64,000 nt of DNA from Corynebacterium pseudopelargi (lineage in GTDB: Bacteria > Actinomycetota > Actinomycetes > Mycobacteriales > Mycobacteriaceae), in NCBI RefSeq assembly GCF_003814005.1, contig NZ_CP033898.1, forward strand, positions 620,001 through 684,000. The letters are read 5' to 3'. Below the pieces are notes generated by a model. It did no database searches. It was not told where the DNA came from and saw only the letters and a list, made by a program, of their open reading frames with translations. This document shows positions 55,041 to 64,000 of the stretch, piece after piece. A program made the translations under genes and the position numbers. Position 1 is the stretch's first letter; each line of letters starts with the position of its first letter.

Positions 55041-55618
55041 GCATCGAGATCATTAATGAATCAGCCTTCGATGGCGTCAACGAGGAGATGCTTGTCGACG
55101 TCGCGAGCTTCGTCCTAGCTGCCATGGATATCCATAGCGACGCCGAGGCCACCATCTCTTTGGTGGATACCCCGACGATGAGCGATCTGCACCTGCGTTG
55201 GATGGACCTTGAAGGCCCTACTGATGTGATGAGCTTTCCTATGGATGAGCTCAGCCCCGGCCAGCCGCGCCCCGATGCGCAGCCCTTTGGCCCGGAGATG
55301 CTTGGCGATATCATCATTTGCCCAGAATTCGCCGCAAAGCAGGCCATTAAGGCAGGCCATGATCTAGGCCATGAGCTTGCGTTGCTTACCACCCATGGCT
55401 GTTTGCACCTGCTGGGCTATGACCATATTGAGCCTGAAGAGGAACAAAAGATGTTCGCTCTTCAGAATGCTTTGCTCAAGGATTGGTACGCCCAGCTTGA
55501 GGTTGAATACCAACCAAAGCCTTCGAATGCCGGTGCTTTTCCCACCCCGCAGCAGCGCGCGGCTTTGGATAAGGAAGTTCCAGGCGGCGGCATCCCTGCA
55601 ATTGGTGAGCCTTCATGA
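55037..55618 (+). CDS. ybeY: endoribonuclease YbeY
   Basis: 193 residues from GTG 55037. The metal motif is [19 protein letters not shown] (HxxxHxxxxxH). Family segment [25 protein letters not shown] precedes. YbeY matures 16S rRNA and controls ribosome quality. The C-terminal ~35 residues form a Pro/Gly-rich tail longer than in enterobacterial YbeY. It overlaps phoH and the CNNM/CBS gene. Confidence 0.95.
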   Translation: MSIEIINESAFDGVNEEMLVDVASFVLAAMDIHSDAEATISLVDTPTMSDLHLRWMDLEGPTDVMSFPMDELSPGQPRPDAQPFGPEMLGDIIICPEFAAKQAIKAGHDLGHELALLTTHGCLHLLGYDHIEPEEEQKMFALQNALLKDWYAQLEVEYQPKPSNAGAFPTPQQRAALDKEVPGGGIPAIGEPS

Positions 55619-56937
55619 GCATGGCACTTGCCGGGCTGATTACCGTGGCAGCACTGCTGCTGTCCGGTTTGATCGGCACCGTTGAGGCGGCAGTAAGCTC
55701 CATTTCCCGCGCGCGGGTGGAGCACATGGTCAAAGAAGAAGAGCAGCGCAATGCCCGCAGCCTTCTGCGCGTGCTGGATCATCGCGCCGAGTACATCAAC
55801 TTACTGGTGCTGCTGAAAACGCTGCTTGATGCTACCGCTGCGGTGTTTGCCAGCCTGGTCAGCTTGGAGCTGATCCACCATGTTGGTTGGGCGCTTACCG
55901 CCGCCATCATTGGTACCTCGCTGGTGACCTTCGCGGTAGTCGGTGTGTTTTCGCGCACTGTGGGTAAAAAGAACCCCTATAGCGTGTCTTTGGGCAGCGC
56001 GCTGCTGCTGAATATCGTGGCCAAAATCTTAGGCCCGATCTCCAGCTTGCTTATCCGCGTGGGCAACCTATTTGCCCCTGGTCTTGGTTTTAGAGACGGC
56101 CCTTATTCCACCGAGGTGGAATTGCGCGAGATGGTCGATATTGCCCAAGAACGTGGGGTAGTAGAGGTAGAAGAGCGCCGCATGATCCAGTCGGTGTTTG
56201 ATCTTGCCTCCACCACCGCGCGTTCGGTGATGGTGCCTCGCCCGGAGATGGTGTGGATCGAGTCAGGAAAAACGGCCGGCCAAGCCACCAGCTTGTGTGT
56301 GCGTTCTGGGTTTTCTCGCATCCCCGTCATTGGCGAGACGGTCGACGACATCATCGGCGTGGTCTACCTCAAAGACTTAGTGCAGCAGACCTACTACAGC
56401 ACCGATGGTGGCCGTAGCGTGGCCGTCGATGATGTGATGCGTGAGGCCACCTTCGTTCCCGATTCCAAGAACCTCGATGCCCTGTTGCACGAGATGCAGC
56501 GCGATCGCAACCACATTGCCATGCTTGTCGACGAATACGGCGGCATCGCAGGCCTGATCTCCATTGAAGACATCCTCGAAGAGATCGTGGGCGAGATCGC
56601 AGATGAATACGACGCCCGCGAAGTAGCCCCCATCGAGGCCCTTGAGCAACCCTCCACCTACCGCGTGGTGGCGCGTTTGAGCCTGGATGATCTTGGCGAG
56701 CGCGTCGAAGAAGACCTTGGTATTACCCTCGATTTTTCTGAAGAGGTAGAAAACCAGGTTGATACCGTCGGCGGGCTGCTCGCCTTTGAGATGGGCCGTG
56801 TGCCCCTGCCCGGATCCACGGTACGAGTAGGCAGGCTGGAGTTGCGTGCCGAAGGAGGCCGCGACCGTCGTGGCCGGGTGCGCGTTGGCTCGGTGATCGT
56901 TCGGGTGCACGAGCACAAGGAAGACCCGGAGCAATAA
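55615..56937 (+). CDS. CNNM/CBS-domain transporter (CorC/HlyC family)
   Basis: 440 residues from ATG 55615. Four N-terminal helices form a DUF21/CNNM domain ([20 protein letters not shown]). Two CBS domains follow ([41 protein letters not shown]) and a CorC_HlyC C-terminal domain. Relatives export or regulate magnesium and cobalt. It lies in the phoH-ybeY-corC block by ATGA overlap. Confidence 0.93.
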   Translation: MSMALAGLITVAALLLSGLIGTVEAAVSSISRARVEHMVKEEEQRNARSLLRVLDHRAEYINLLVLLKTLLDATAAVFASLVSLELIHHVGWALTAAIIGTSLVTFAVVGVFSRTVGKKNPYSVSLGSALLLNIVAKILGPISSLLIRVGNLFAPGLGFRDGPYSTEVELREMVDIAQERGVVEVEERRMIQSVFDLASTTARSVMVPRPEMVWIESGKTAGQATSLCVRSGFSRIPVIGETVDDIIGVVYLKDLVQQTYYSTDGGRSVAVDDVMREATFVPDSKNLDALLHEMQRDRNHIAMLVDEYGGIAGLISIEDILEEIVGEIADEYDAREVAPIEALEQPSTYRVVARLSLDDLGERVEEDLGITLDFSEEVENQVDTVGGLLAFEMGRVPLPGSTVRVGRLELRAEGGRDRRGRVRVGSVIVRVHEHKEDPEQ

Positions 56938-56997
56938 ACTTCAGGCGCTGGGTGTGCCAAGTTGTTTGTGTGCAGCGCAGTCGCGCATGATGGAGTT

Positions 56998-57849
56998 ATG
57001 AGTATCCTTTCCATCCAGTCGCATGTGAGCTTCGGCCACGTTGGTAATTCGGCGGCAGTGTTTCCTTTGCAGCGCATCGGCCTTGAAGTATGGCCTGTGT
57101 ACACCGTCAATTTTTCCAACCACACCGGTTATGGGGACTGGGGTGGCGACCTCATCCCTGCCGATCAGATTCGCAGCGTGATCGAGGGCATTGGGCGTCG
57201 AGGTGGATTCGAGCAGATTGATGCGATCGTTTCTGGCTACCAGGGTGGCAAGGAAATTGCGCAGGTCATTATCGACGCAGTGGCAGAGATTAAGAAGGTC
57301 AACCCCAAGGCCGTCTATGCCTGCGATCCCGTGATGGGTTCGAAGACCACTGGCTGCTTTGTCGACGACGCCATCCCGCCGCTGTTGCGCGATAAGGTCG
57401 TGCCCGTTGCCGATATCATCACCCCGAACCAATTCGAGTTGGGCTACCTCACCGGCGTTGAGGCAAGCGATATTGCAAGCACCCTTGAGGCCATTGACGC
57501 CGCACGCGCCATGGGCCCTGAGGTGGTGCTGGTGACGTCGGTGCGTCGGCCCGAGGCTCCGGAGAACACCATCGAGATGATCGCTGCTGATGGCGAAGCC
57601 GCCTACATGGTGCAGACCCCTTGGGTGGGCACCAAGCTCACTGGTACTGGTGATGTGACCACCGCGCTGTTTAGTGGGCACCTGGTGCAAACTGGCAGCA
57701 TCAAGGAGGCTTTGGAGCGCACCACCGCCAGCGTATTCAACTTGATTGATTACACCTTTACACAGCAGGAGAGCGAGCTTGCCCTTATTGCTGGCCAAGA
57801 GGCCTTCGTTGCACCTGCTCAAACCTTTAGCGCCGAGCGAATCCGCTAA
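56998..57849 (+). CDS. pdxY: pyridoxal kinase
   Basis: 283 residues from ATG 56998; GGAG is only 2-3 nt away, so ATG at 56998 may be leaderless or the start may differ. PfkB/PdxK features: SILSIQSHVSFGHVGNSAAV, VDAIVSGYQGG-like, VYACDPVMG, ADIITPNQFELGYLTG and the C-terminal TGTGDVTTALF phosphoryl-transfer motif. It phosphorylates pyridoxal to PLP. The gene is inserted between the CNNM/CBS gene and era. PdxK is an alternative name. Confidence 0.88.
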   Translation: MSILSIQSHVSFGHVGNSAAVFPLQRIGLEVWPVYTVNFSNHTGYGDWGGDLIPADQIRSVIEGIGRRGGFEQIDAIVSGYQGGKEIAQVIIDAVAEIKKVNPKAVYACDPVMGSKTTGCFVDDAIPPLLRDKVVPVADIITPNQFELGYLTGVEASDIASTLEAIDAARAMGPEVVLVTSVRRPEAPENTIEMIAADGEAAYMVQTPWVGTKLTGTGDVTTALFSGHLVQTGSIKEALERTTASVFNLIDYTFTQQESELALIAGQEAFVAPAQTFSAERIR

Positions 57850-57875
57850 GCGCCCCAACTACAACGAGGAGACGC

Positions 57876-58796
57876 GTGAGCTTCCAAGACACACCTGAGG
57901 GCTTTAAGTCTGGGTTTATCAGCTTTGTGGGCAGGCCAAATACCGGCAAATCCACCCTGACCAATGCGCTGGTTGGCCAAAAAATTGCCATTACTGCCGA
58001 TCAGCCAGAAACCACCCGCCACCCAATTCGCGGTATTGTGCACCGCCCTGATGCGCAGGTGATCGTGGTGGATACCCCTGGTCTGCACCGCCCTCGCACC
58101 TTGCTTGGCGAGCGTCTCAACGACGTAGTCAAAGACACCTACCAGGACATGGACCTGATTGGTCTGTGCATCCCTGCAAATGAGAAGATCGGCCCTGGCG
58201 ATCGCTGGATCCTTGATGCCGTGCGCAAACTTGCGCCGAACACTCCGGTGCTGGGGATCGTGACCAAGGCAGATGCAGCCTCCCGTGACCAGGTGGGCGC
58301 GCAATTATTGGCCGTGCACGAGATGCTCGGTGGCGAATCGGAGGTCGTGCCAGTATCGGCGGTGACCGGCGAGCAGCGCGATGTGCTTCTAGATGTGATT
58401 GTGGATCTGTTGCCTGAAGGGCCAAAGTTTTATCCCGATGATCACGTCACTGATGATGACACCAACACCCGAATCGCAGAGTTGATCCGCGAGGCCGCCC
58501 TTCAGGGTTTGCGCGATGAGCTGCCGCACTCGGTGGCAGTGGAGGTCGATGAGATCATTCCGAATGAAGAGCGCGAAGGCGTGCTCGATGTGCACGCGTT
58601 GATCTATGTGGAACGAGAAGGCCAAAAGCGCATCATCGCTGGGCGTGACGGTAAGCGCATGGGGCGCATTGTGCATGCGGCCCGCCCGCAGATTATTGAG
58701 CTGCTTGGCCAAAACGTCTACTTGGATCTGCGCATGAAGGTGCTGAAGAATTGGCAGCAGGATCCTAAGTTGCTGGGGCGCTTGGGATTTGCCTAG
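57876..58796 (+). CDS. era: GTPase Era
   Basis: 306 residues from GTG 57876, with GAGGAG upstream. G1 GRPNTGKST, G3 DTPGLHRPRTLLGERLND, G4 TKAD, and a C-terminal KH domain (YVEREGQKRIIAGRDGKRM). It assembles the 30S subunit and binds 16S rRNA. recO overlaps its stop by 8 bp. Confidence 0.96.
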   Translation: MSFQDTPEGFKSGFISFVGRPNTGKSTLTNALVGQKIAITADQPETTRHPIRGIVHRPDAQVIVVDTPGLHRPRTLLGERLNDVVKDTYQDMDLIGLCIPANEKIGPGDRWILDAVRKLAPNTPVLGIVTKADAASRDQVGAQLLAVHEMLGGESEVVPVSAVTGEQRDVLLDVIVDLLPEGPKFYPDDHVTDDDTNTRIAELIREAALQGLRDELPHSVAVEVDEIIPNEEREGVLDVHALIYVEREGQKRIIAGRDGKRMGRIVHAARPQIIELLGQNVYLDLRMKVLKNWQQDPKLLGRLGFA

Positions 58797-59514
58797 ACCT
58801 GCACGCAGGCTGCGCGCCCTGGTGGTGCGCAGCTATGACTTTGGCGAGGCTGATCGCATCGTCGTATTGCTCAGCCGTGAAGAAGGGCTTGTCCGTGCGG
58901 TGGCCAAGGGTGTGAGGCGTGCAAAAAGCCGCTTTGGTTCCAGGCTGCAGCCCTTTGTGGAATTAGACGTCCAGCTCTACCCGGGCCGCAACCTTAGCCT
59001 GATCACCCAGGCCGATACCGTGTCCTATTTTGCTTCAGGACTTATCGACGACCCACGTCGCTTCACCGCCGCCTGCACAGTATTGGAAGCAGCCGAGTCC
59101 CTATCCCAGGCCCACGAAGACCCTGCGTTATACGATCTCAGCGTCAAAGCGATCGTACAGATCGCCCAGGATCCCGATCCGATTGTGGCCCTGGATGGTT
59201 ATTTCTTGCAGGCCATGGAGCTTGCCGGTTGGGCGCCAAGCCTCTTTGATTGCGCCCAGTGTTCAGCGCGTGGGCCGCATCATGCCTTTCATCCTGCAGC
59301 CGGCGGGGCGGTGTGCGTGCACTGCAGGCCGCCTGGATCGAGCGAGGTGGATCCAGAAACGCTGCATTTGCTGTGGCTTTTAGCCCATGGGCATTCACCA
59401 AGCCAGGTGCTTACGCCTCAACGTGGTGCGCAGGGGCACCAATTGCTCAAAAGCTATCTGCAATACCACCTTGAACGCAGGTTAAAGAGCCTGCAGGTGT
59501 TGGATGAAGTGTGA
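58789..59514 (+). CDS. recO: DNA repair protein RecO
   Basis: 241 residues from TTG 58789. N-terminal OB-fold: [21 protein letters not shown] and [17 protein letters not shown]; a zinc motif of CAQC and CVHC follows. It loads RecA on SSB-coated DNA in RecFOR repair. It overlaps era by 8 bp and uppS by 11 bp. Confidence 0.95.
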   Translation: MPRPARRLRALVVRSYDFGEADRIVVLLSREEGLVRAVAKGVRRAKSRFGSRLQPFVELDVQLYPGRNLSLITQADTVSYFASGLIDDPRRFTAACTVLEAAESLSQAHEDPALYDLSVKAIVQIAQDPDPIVALDGYFLQAMELAGWAPSLFDCAQCSARGPHHAFHPAAGGAVCVHCRPPGSSEVDPETLHLLWLLAHGHSPSQVLTPQRGAQGHQLLKSYLQYHLERRLKSLQVLDEV

Positions 59515-60271
59515 AAATGGCACAATACTCCACGTGAGTGAAGCGATGAACGTGCCAGATATTCCTGCTGAGTTTTTACCCAAGCACATTGCCTTAGTCA
59601 TGGACGGCAATGGGCGATGGGCGCAGCAGCGCGGCTTAAAGCGCACCGAGGGGCACAAGCGCGGCGAGAAAGTGCTGCTGTCCATGGTGGATGCCTGCCT
59701 GGCAATGGGGGTGCCGTATCTTTCGGCCTATGCCTTTTCTACTGAAAACTGGCGTCGTTCCACCGATGAGGTGCGCTTTTTGATGGGCTTTAATCGCGAT
59801 GTGCTGCGCCGCCAACGCGAGTATCTTCACCAGCACAATGTGCGCATCCGCTGGGTGGGGCGCAGGCCACGGCTGTGGCGCAGCGTGATTCGTGAGCTCG
59901 AGGCCGCGGAGGAATTGACCAAGGACAACACCGCCATGACCTTGGCCATGTGCGTGAATTATGGTGGCCGCGCGGAAATCGTCGATGCCGCCCGTGCGAT
60001 CGCCGCCGAGGCGGCAGCGGGGAAGTTGCGCCCCGAGGCGATTACCGAGTCGAGCTTCTCGCAGTTTTTAGATGAGCCCGACATGCCCGATGTGGATTTG
60101 TTCTTGCGCCCTTCGGGAGAACAGCGCACCTCAAATTTCTTGCTCTGGCAATCGGCCTATGCCGAGATGGTGTATCAGGACAAGCTCTTTCCCGACTACA
60201 CCCCGGATGACCTTTTTGCCGCGGTGGAAGAATACGCTCGCAGGGATAGGCGATTCGGGGGCACAAAATGA
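59504..60271 (+). CDS. uppS: isoprenyl (decaprenyl-type) diphosphate synthase
   Basis: Up to 255 residues from ATG 59504; GTG 59534 and ATG 59546 are also plausible and the homology starts just after the latter. Cis-prenyltransferase motifs: [42 protein letters not shown] and [19 protein letters not shown]. It makes the polyprenyl carrier for cell-wall synthesis, using IPP from the Idi pathway. The end overlaps mbfA by ATGA. Confidence 0.94.
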   Translation: MKCENGTILHVSEAMNVPDIPAEFLPKHIALVMDGNGRWAQQRGLKRTEGHKRGEKVLLSMVDACLAMGVPYLSAYAFSTENWRRSTDEVRFLMGFNRDVLRRQREYLHQHNVRIRWVGRRPRLWRSVIRELEAAEELTKDNTAMTLAMCVNYGGRAEIVDAARAIAAEAAAGKLRPEAITESSFSQFLDEPDMPDVDLFLRPSGEQRTSNFLLWQSAYAEMVYQDKLFPDYTPDDLFAAVEEYARRDRRFGGTK

Positions 60272-61344
60272 GCACCTCACCCACCCCAGCCCAGATTCGA
60301 CGTTGGCGGCAGTATCTTGCCAATGAACGCGCAGAAGCAGCGGTGTATCGAGAGCTGGCCAAGCGCAAGCAGGGTGAGGAGCGAGAGATTCTGCTCGCTG
60401 TGGCCGAGGCTGAGTCGCGCCATGAAGAACACTGGCGCAACCTTTTAGGCGCAGATGTGGGCTTGCCCAAGCAGCCGGATTTCTCTACCCGGATGTTGGC
60501 GTTTTTGGCTAAGAATTTTGGCTCGGTATTCACGCTCGCATTGATGCAGACAGCAGAACAGCGCAGCCCTTATGCCCAAGATGCTGATGCTACGGATCAG
60601 ATGAAAGCCGATGAGGCGATCCACGCTGAGGTGGTGCGAGGTTTAGCCGCGCGCGGGCGTGAACAGATGAGTGGCAGCTTCCGCGCCGCGGTGTTTGGCG
60701 CCAATGATGGCCTGGTGTCTAATTTGGCCCTGGTGCTCGGTGTGATGGCCTCCGGGGTCAGCCCTGGCGTGGTGTTGATTACCGGCGTCTCTGGCCTTTT
60801 AGCCGGTGCCTTGTCGATGGGTGCGGGCGAATACATCTCGGTAAAAAGCCAAGATGAGCTGCTTGAGGCCTCTACGCCGCACCCTGAGGCGGATCAGGCC
60901 ATCCCGAAACTTGATGTGAATGCCAATGAGCTCGCCTTGGTCTACCGTGCTCGGGGAATGAGCGAGCAGGAAGCCGAGCACAAAGCCCAGCAGGTGTTTA
61001 CCCGCATGCAGCACCCCAGCGCGAAGTCTTTCGTCTCTGGTATCGAGGCCACAGATCGCACCACCGTGGGCGGGGCATGGCAGGCTGCTATTTCTAGTTT
61101 CTGCTTCTTTGCCTCTGGTGCCTTGATCCCGATCATCCCCTTCTTCTTCAATATCTCAACGCTTGTGGCATCGTTGATTGCCTTGGTGGCGGTGGGGCTG
61201 ACGTTGATGATCACCGGTGCGATCACGGGAATTCTCAGCGGAAAGCCACCCCTGAAGCGCGCCTTGCGCCAGCTCGCCATTGGGCTGGGGGCTGCGGGTG
61301 TGACCTTCGGACTCGGTCACCTCTTCGGGGTGGCTGTGGCCTAA
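60268..61344 (+). CDS. membrane-bound ferritin, ferritin-like plus VIT1 domains (MbfA type)
   Basis: 358 residues. The first ~130 form a rubrerythrin/ferritin-like four-helix domain with [25 protein letters not shown] and [11 protein letters not shown] as candidate iron ligands. The rest is a CCC1/VIT1 transporter domain, starting [21 protein letters not shown] and ending in three helices. MbfA proteins export iron or manganese and protect against oxidative stress. It is convergent with zur. Confidence 0.9.
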   Translation: MSTSPTPAQIRRWRQYLANERAEAAVYRELAKRKQGEEREILLAVAEAESRHEEHWRNLLGADVGLPKQPDFSTRMLAFLAKNFGSVFTLALMQTAEQRSPYAQDADATDQMKADEAIHAEVVRGLAARGREQMSGSFRAAVFGANDGLVSNLALVLGVMASGVSPGVVLITGVSGLLAGALSMGAGEYISVKSQDELLEASTPHPEADQAIPKLDVNANELALVYRARGMSEQEAEHKAQQVFTRMQHPSAKSFVSGIEATDRTTVGGAWQAAISSFCFFASGALIPIIPFFFNISTLVASLIALVAVGLTLMITGAITGILSGKPPLKRALRQLAIGLGAAGVTFGLGHLFGVAVA

Positions 61345-61361
61345 AGAAGAAGGCTTTGGCT

Positions 61362-61790
61362 TTAGGCTTCTTTTTCCGCACACGGCTTGCATAGGCCGTA
61401 GATTTCGGCGTCGTGGCCGGTCATTTGGTAGCCGTGCTGGGCTGCGACATCCTTGGCCCACTGCTCGACGGGGCCACCTTCAATTTCTTCGGTCTTGCCG
61501 CAGCGCATGCACACCAAGTGGTGGTGGTGTGCATCGGAGCTGCAGTGGCGGTAGAGGGTTTCGCCGTTGCTCATCTGCAGTACGTCTACGGCTTCGATTT
61601 CTGCGAGTGACTGCAGCGTGCGGTAGACGGTGGTGAGTCCCACTTTGAGGTCGCGGTCGGTGATCTCGCGGTGGATGACCTTGGCGGAGGCGAAGGTATC
61701 CATATCTTGGAGCACCTGCACGACGGCGCTGCGCTGGCGGGTGTTGCGCACGCCAAGCTTGGGTACGTTCGGGTCTACTACAGGGGACAT
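61362..61790 (-). CDS. zur: zinc uptake regulator, Fur family
   Basis: 142 residues. FUR-type winged helix: VGLTTVYRTLQSLAEIEAVDVL; metal sites SDAHHHHLVCMRCGK and the C-terminal CKPCAEKEA. It represses zinc acquisition genes when zinc is plentiful. The arsR-type gene lies upstream on the same strand; the two with glyS match the zur-znr-glyS order known in C. glutamicum. The gap 61791-61878 is AT-rich; I could not identify a Zur box with confidence. Confidence 0.92.
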   Translation of the reverse strand: MSPVVDPNVPKLGVRNTRQRSAVVQVLQDMDTFASAKVIHREITDRDLKVGLTTVYRTLQSLAEIEAVDVLQMSNGETLYRHCSSDAHHHHLVCMRCGKTEEIEGGPVEQWAKDVAAQHGYQMTGHDAEIYGLCKPCAEKEA

Positions 61791-61878
61791 TGATGTTCTC
61801 GCTCTCGTTACTTTTAGCGCTTTCCTTCAGGCTTATCGGAAATGCAATGGAAAATGGTACGCATCACCGAAAATGAAA

Positions 61879-61913
61879 CACCCCCGTTATAAAACGGGGG
61901 TGTACGAGAGATG
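61879..61913 (-). terminator. terminator after the ArsR-type gene
   Basis: Perfect arms ACACCCCCGTT / AACGGGGGTGT around a 4-nt loop, followed on the minus strand by TTTCATTTT. It separates the ArsR-type gene from zur. Confidence 0.85.
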
Positions 61914-61922
61914 GAGTGTCAC

Positions 61923-62330
61923 CTAATGCACTCGCTGCAACAGGCGGCGATCCAGGCGTTCAATGAGCGCTTCGGCCATATCTGCGATTTCAGTGACGCT
62001 GGTATCTACCAGGTGGTATGTCATCTGACGCCCCTTGCGTTCGGCGCTTACAAGCCCTGCCTCTTTTAATACGCGCAGGTGCTGGCTCACCAGAGGCTGG
62101 CTAGCACCGAGCAGGGCGACGATCTCGTGTACGAAGTGATCGCGCTGCTGGAGCAGGTGCAGGATGCGCAAACGGATAGGGGAGTCGAGCGCACCAAAGA
62201 TTTGGGCGGTGCGGCTAAAATCGCGTGCTTGGTCGAGGAGCTCGGCGCTTTGGATCCCGGGATTTTGTTGCAGTTCTACCGGGTCGAGCGCATGCGAGGT
62301 GAACGACGCGAGCTGGGGTTGGTTATCCAT
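61923..62330 (-). CDS. ArsR/SmtB-family metal-responsive repressor
   Basis: 135 residues from ATG 62330, preceded at some distance by GAAGG; a TTG at 62375 would add 15 residues encoded by a 12-bp tandem repeat (CCGATTTGTCGT), so the shorter start is preferred. HTH region: RLRILHLLQQRDHFVHEIVALLG and SQPLVSQHLRVLKEAGLVSAERKG. By position it is the Znr-type zinc sensor beside zur. It is divergent from glyS. Confidence 0.9.
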   Translation of the reverse strand: MDNQPQLASFTSHALDPVELQQNPGIQSAELLDQARDFSRTAQIFGALDSPIRLRILHLLQQRDHFVHEIVALLGASQPLVSQHLRVLKEAGLVSAERKGRQMTYHLVDTSVTEIADMAEALIERLDRRLLQRVH

Positions 62331-62582
62331 TCGGAGTTGAGCCACCTTCGACAAATCGGACGACAAATCGGACAAAAACGAACTATAAACTTTATGGTAT
62401 CAGTGGATATTAATCCATCTAACCACGCCCGACGCCGATACGGTAGGGATAATTTCGTATCCTACTATGAACTGCGTTGACGTGCCACAACGGTGGGCGT
62501 CGAAAAGCTAGCGGGCGGCGGGTTAGACTGTAGCGAAGCAATTTTTCGCAGCAACACGTTATATAAGGAGTCGTGCTCGCCC

Positions 62583-63983
62583 GTGTCATCCAACGCGAAC
62601 GCAAACACCAACTTGGTGGAAACCGTAGTGAACCTCTGCAAGCGCCGTGGTCTGGTGTACCCCTCCGGTGAAATCTACGGCGGCACCCGCTCGGCATGGG
62701 ACTACGGCCCGCTTGGCACCGAGCTCAAAGAGAACATCAAAAAGCAGTGGTGGCGCACCTTCGTGCAATCGCGCGCCGATGTTGTAGGCCTGGATTCCTC
62801 CATCATCTTGCCGCGTCAGGTCTGGCACGCATCCGGCCACGTGGCCACCTTTACCGACCCGCTGGTGGAATCACTGCACACCCACAAGCGCTACCGCGCC
62901 GATCACCTCATTGAAGCCTATGAGGCAAAGCATGGGCACAAGCCGGAAAATGGCCTGGCCGATATTCCCGATCCAGAGACCGGCCAGCCCGGCAACTGGA
63001 CCGAACCGCAAATGTTCTCCGGGTTGATGAAGACCTACCTCGGCCCCGTGGACAACGAACAAGGCCTGCACTACCTGCGCCCCGAAACCGCCCAGGGCAT
63101 CTTCGTGAACTTCAAAAACGTGATGACCACCGCGCGCATGAAGCCCCCATTCGGCATCGCACAGGTAGGTAAGTCCTTCCGCAACGAGATCACCCCAGGC
63201 AACTTCATCTTCCGCACCCGCGAATTTGAGCAGATGGAAATCGAGTACTTCGTTGCTCCCGAAGAAGCCGACGCCAAGTTCGATGAATGGGTAGACGCCT
63301 GCTGGGATTGGTTCATCGACCTGGGTATTAACCCAGACAATATGCGCAAATTCGACGTGCCTGAAGACGAGCGCGCGCACTACTCCAATGGCACCATCGA
63401 CATGGAGTACCGCTTCGGCTTCCAAGGCTCCGAGTGGGGCGAGCTCATGGGTGTGGCCAACCGCACCGACTACGACTTGGGCTGCCACATCAAGGAATCC
63501 GGCGAGGATCTTTCCTACTTTGATCAGCAAAGCGGCGAACGCTACGTGCCGTGGGTGATCGAGCCTTCCTTCGGCCTGACCCGTGCGCTCATGGCATTCC
63601 TAGTGGATGCCTACCACGAGGATGAAGCACCCAACTCCAAAGGTGGGGTGGATAAGCGCGTGGTGCTCAAGCTGGATCCGCGCCTAGCACCAGTCAAGAT
63701 CGCCGTGCTGCCGCTGTCGAAGAAAGACACCCTCACCCCAACTGCAGAGGCTGTGGCCGATACCCTGCGCAAGCACTGGAATATCGACTACGACACCTCC
63801 GGTGCCATTGGTCGCCGCTACCGCCGTCAAGATGAAATCGGCACGCCGTATTGCGTCACCGTGGACTTCGACACCCTCGAAGATCAGGCCGTTACCGTTC
63901 GCGATCGCGACACCATGGAACAAACCCGCGTGAAAATCGACGAGCTTGAGGCCTACTTTGCCCAGCGTCTGATTGGTTGCTAA
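62583..63983 (+). CDS. glyS: glycyl-tRNA synthetase (dimeric type)
   Basis: 466 residues from GTG 62583; AAGGAG lies 12 nt upstream. Class-II motifs: [45 protein letters not shown], and [21 protein letters not shown]. The C-terminal anticodon-binding domain ends at 63983. TAGACT near 62524 is a likely -10 hexamer. The window ends 17 bp after the stop. Confidence 0.96.
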   Translation: MSSNANANTNLVETVVNLCKRRGLVYPSGEIYGGTRSAWDYGPLGTELKENIKKQWWRTFVQSRADVVGLDSSIILPRQVWHASGHVATFTDPLVESLHTHKRYRADHLIEAYEAKHGHKPENGLADIPDPETGQPGNWTEPQMFSGLMKTYLGPVDNEQGLHYLRPETAQGIFVNFKNVMTTARMKPPFGIAQVGKSFRNEITPGNFIFRTREFEQMEIEYFVAPEEADAKFDEWVDACWDWFIDLGINPDNMRKFDVPEDERAHYSNGTIDMEYRFGFQGSEWGELMGVANRTDYDLGCHIKESGEDLSYFDQQSGERYVPWVIEPSFGLTRALMAFLVDAYHEDEAPNSKGGVDKRVVLKLDPRLAPVKIAVLPLSKKDTLTPTAEAVADTLRKHWNIDYDTSGAIGRRYRRQDEIGTPYCVTVDFDTLEDQAVTVRDRDTMEQTRVKIDELEAYFAQRLIGC

Positions 63984-64000
63984 ACCATGGCATGGAATTA

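Noticed and set aside
1-64000. tRNA, rRNA, IS elements or prophage genes
   Set aside because: None seen on reading; no transposase or integrase frames and no tRNA cloverleaf recognised, though tRNA search by eye is not exhaustive.

Overview
The window reads as chromosomal DNA of a Corynebacterium. Gene content and order recall C. glutamicum-type neighbourhoods: comEC-holA, rpsT-lepA, aecD-brnQ-LLM oxidoreductase, idi, malQ, fadD-hemW-hrcA-dnaJ, rsmE-phoH-ybeY-corC-era-recO-uppS, and zur-arsR-glyS. Many starts are GTG or TTG, and many genes overlap by ATGA. No rRNA, tRNA, insertion sequence or prophage was seen. All calls come from reading the sequence; no database was searched.

Layout. 1-3.9 kb: 3' end of comEC, holA, a small ankyrin protein, a LysE-type exporter and a MOSC protein. 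3.9-11.2 kb: a type I-E CRISPR-Cas locus with an internal deletion. cas3 stops just before helicase motif VI and runs directly into a cas5e that lacks its first ~33 codons, so the rest of cas3 and all of cas8e, cse2 and cas7e are absent. cas6e, cas1, cas2, a leader and a 43-repeat array remain intact. 11.5-20.9 kb: an unlisted 56-aa membrane protein, rpsT, a PemK/MazF-like protein, lepA, a nitronate monooxygenase, a small HTH/membrane-protein operon, yggS, a proline iminopeptidase-like hydrolase, a CPBP protease and an HNH/DUF222 protein. 20.9-25.6 kb: a four-gene oligopeptide ABC importer. 26-37 kb: a BCCT carrier, an APC permease, a carbon-nitrogen hydrolase divergent from a GABA-type aminotransferase, aecD-brnQ-LLM oxidoreductase, and an ABC exporter. 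37-47 kb: lipoproteins, a secreted PPE-like protein, idi, a maltokinase-like gene without treS beside it, a carboxylesterase, two small membrane proteins and malQ. 47-64 kb: housekeeping genes, ending with a membrane-bound ferritin (MbfA-type), zur, an ArsR/SmtB regulator and glyS.

Two unexplained features stand out. The first is the decapitated I-E system: Cascade and Cas3 are disabled, but the adaptation genes, crRNA-processing gene and long array are preserved. The second is a pair of short DNA words scattered over both strands and several reading frames far above chance: TCAATGCGNNCG (34 copies by eye) and GCTTGTCGACG (17 exact copies, plus 7 with T or C at position 5).
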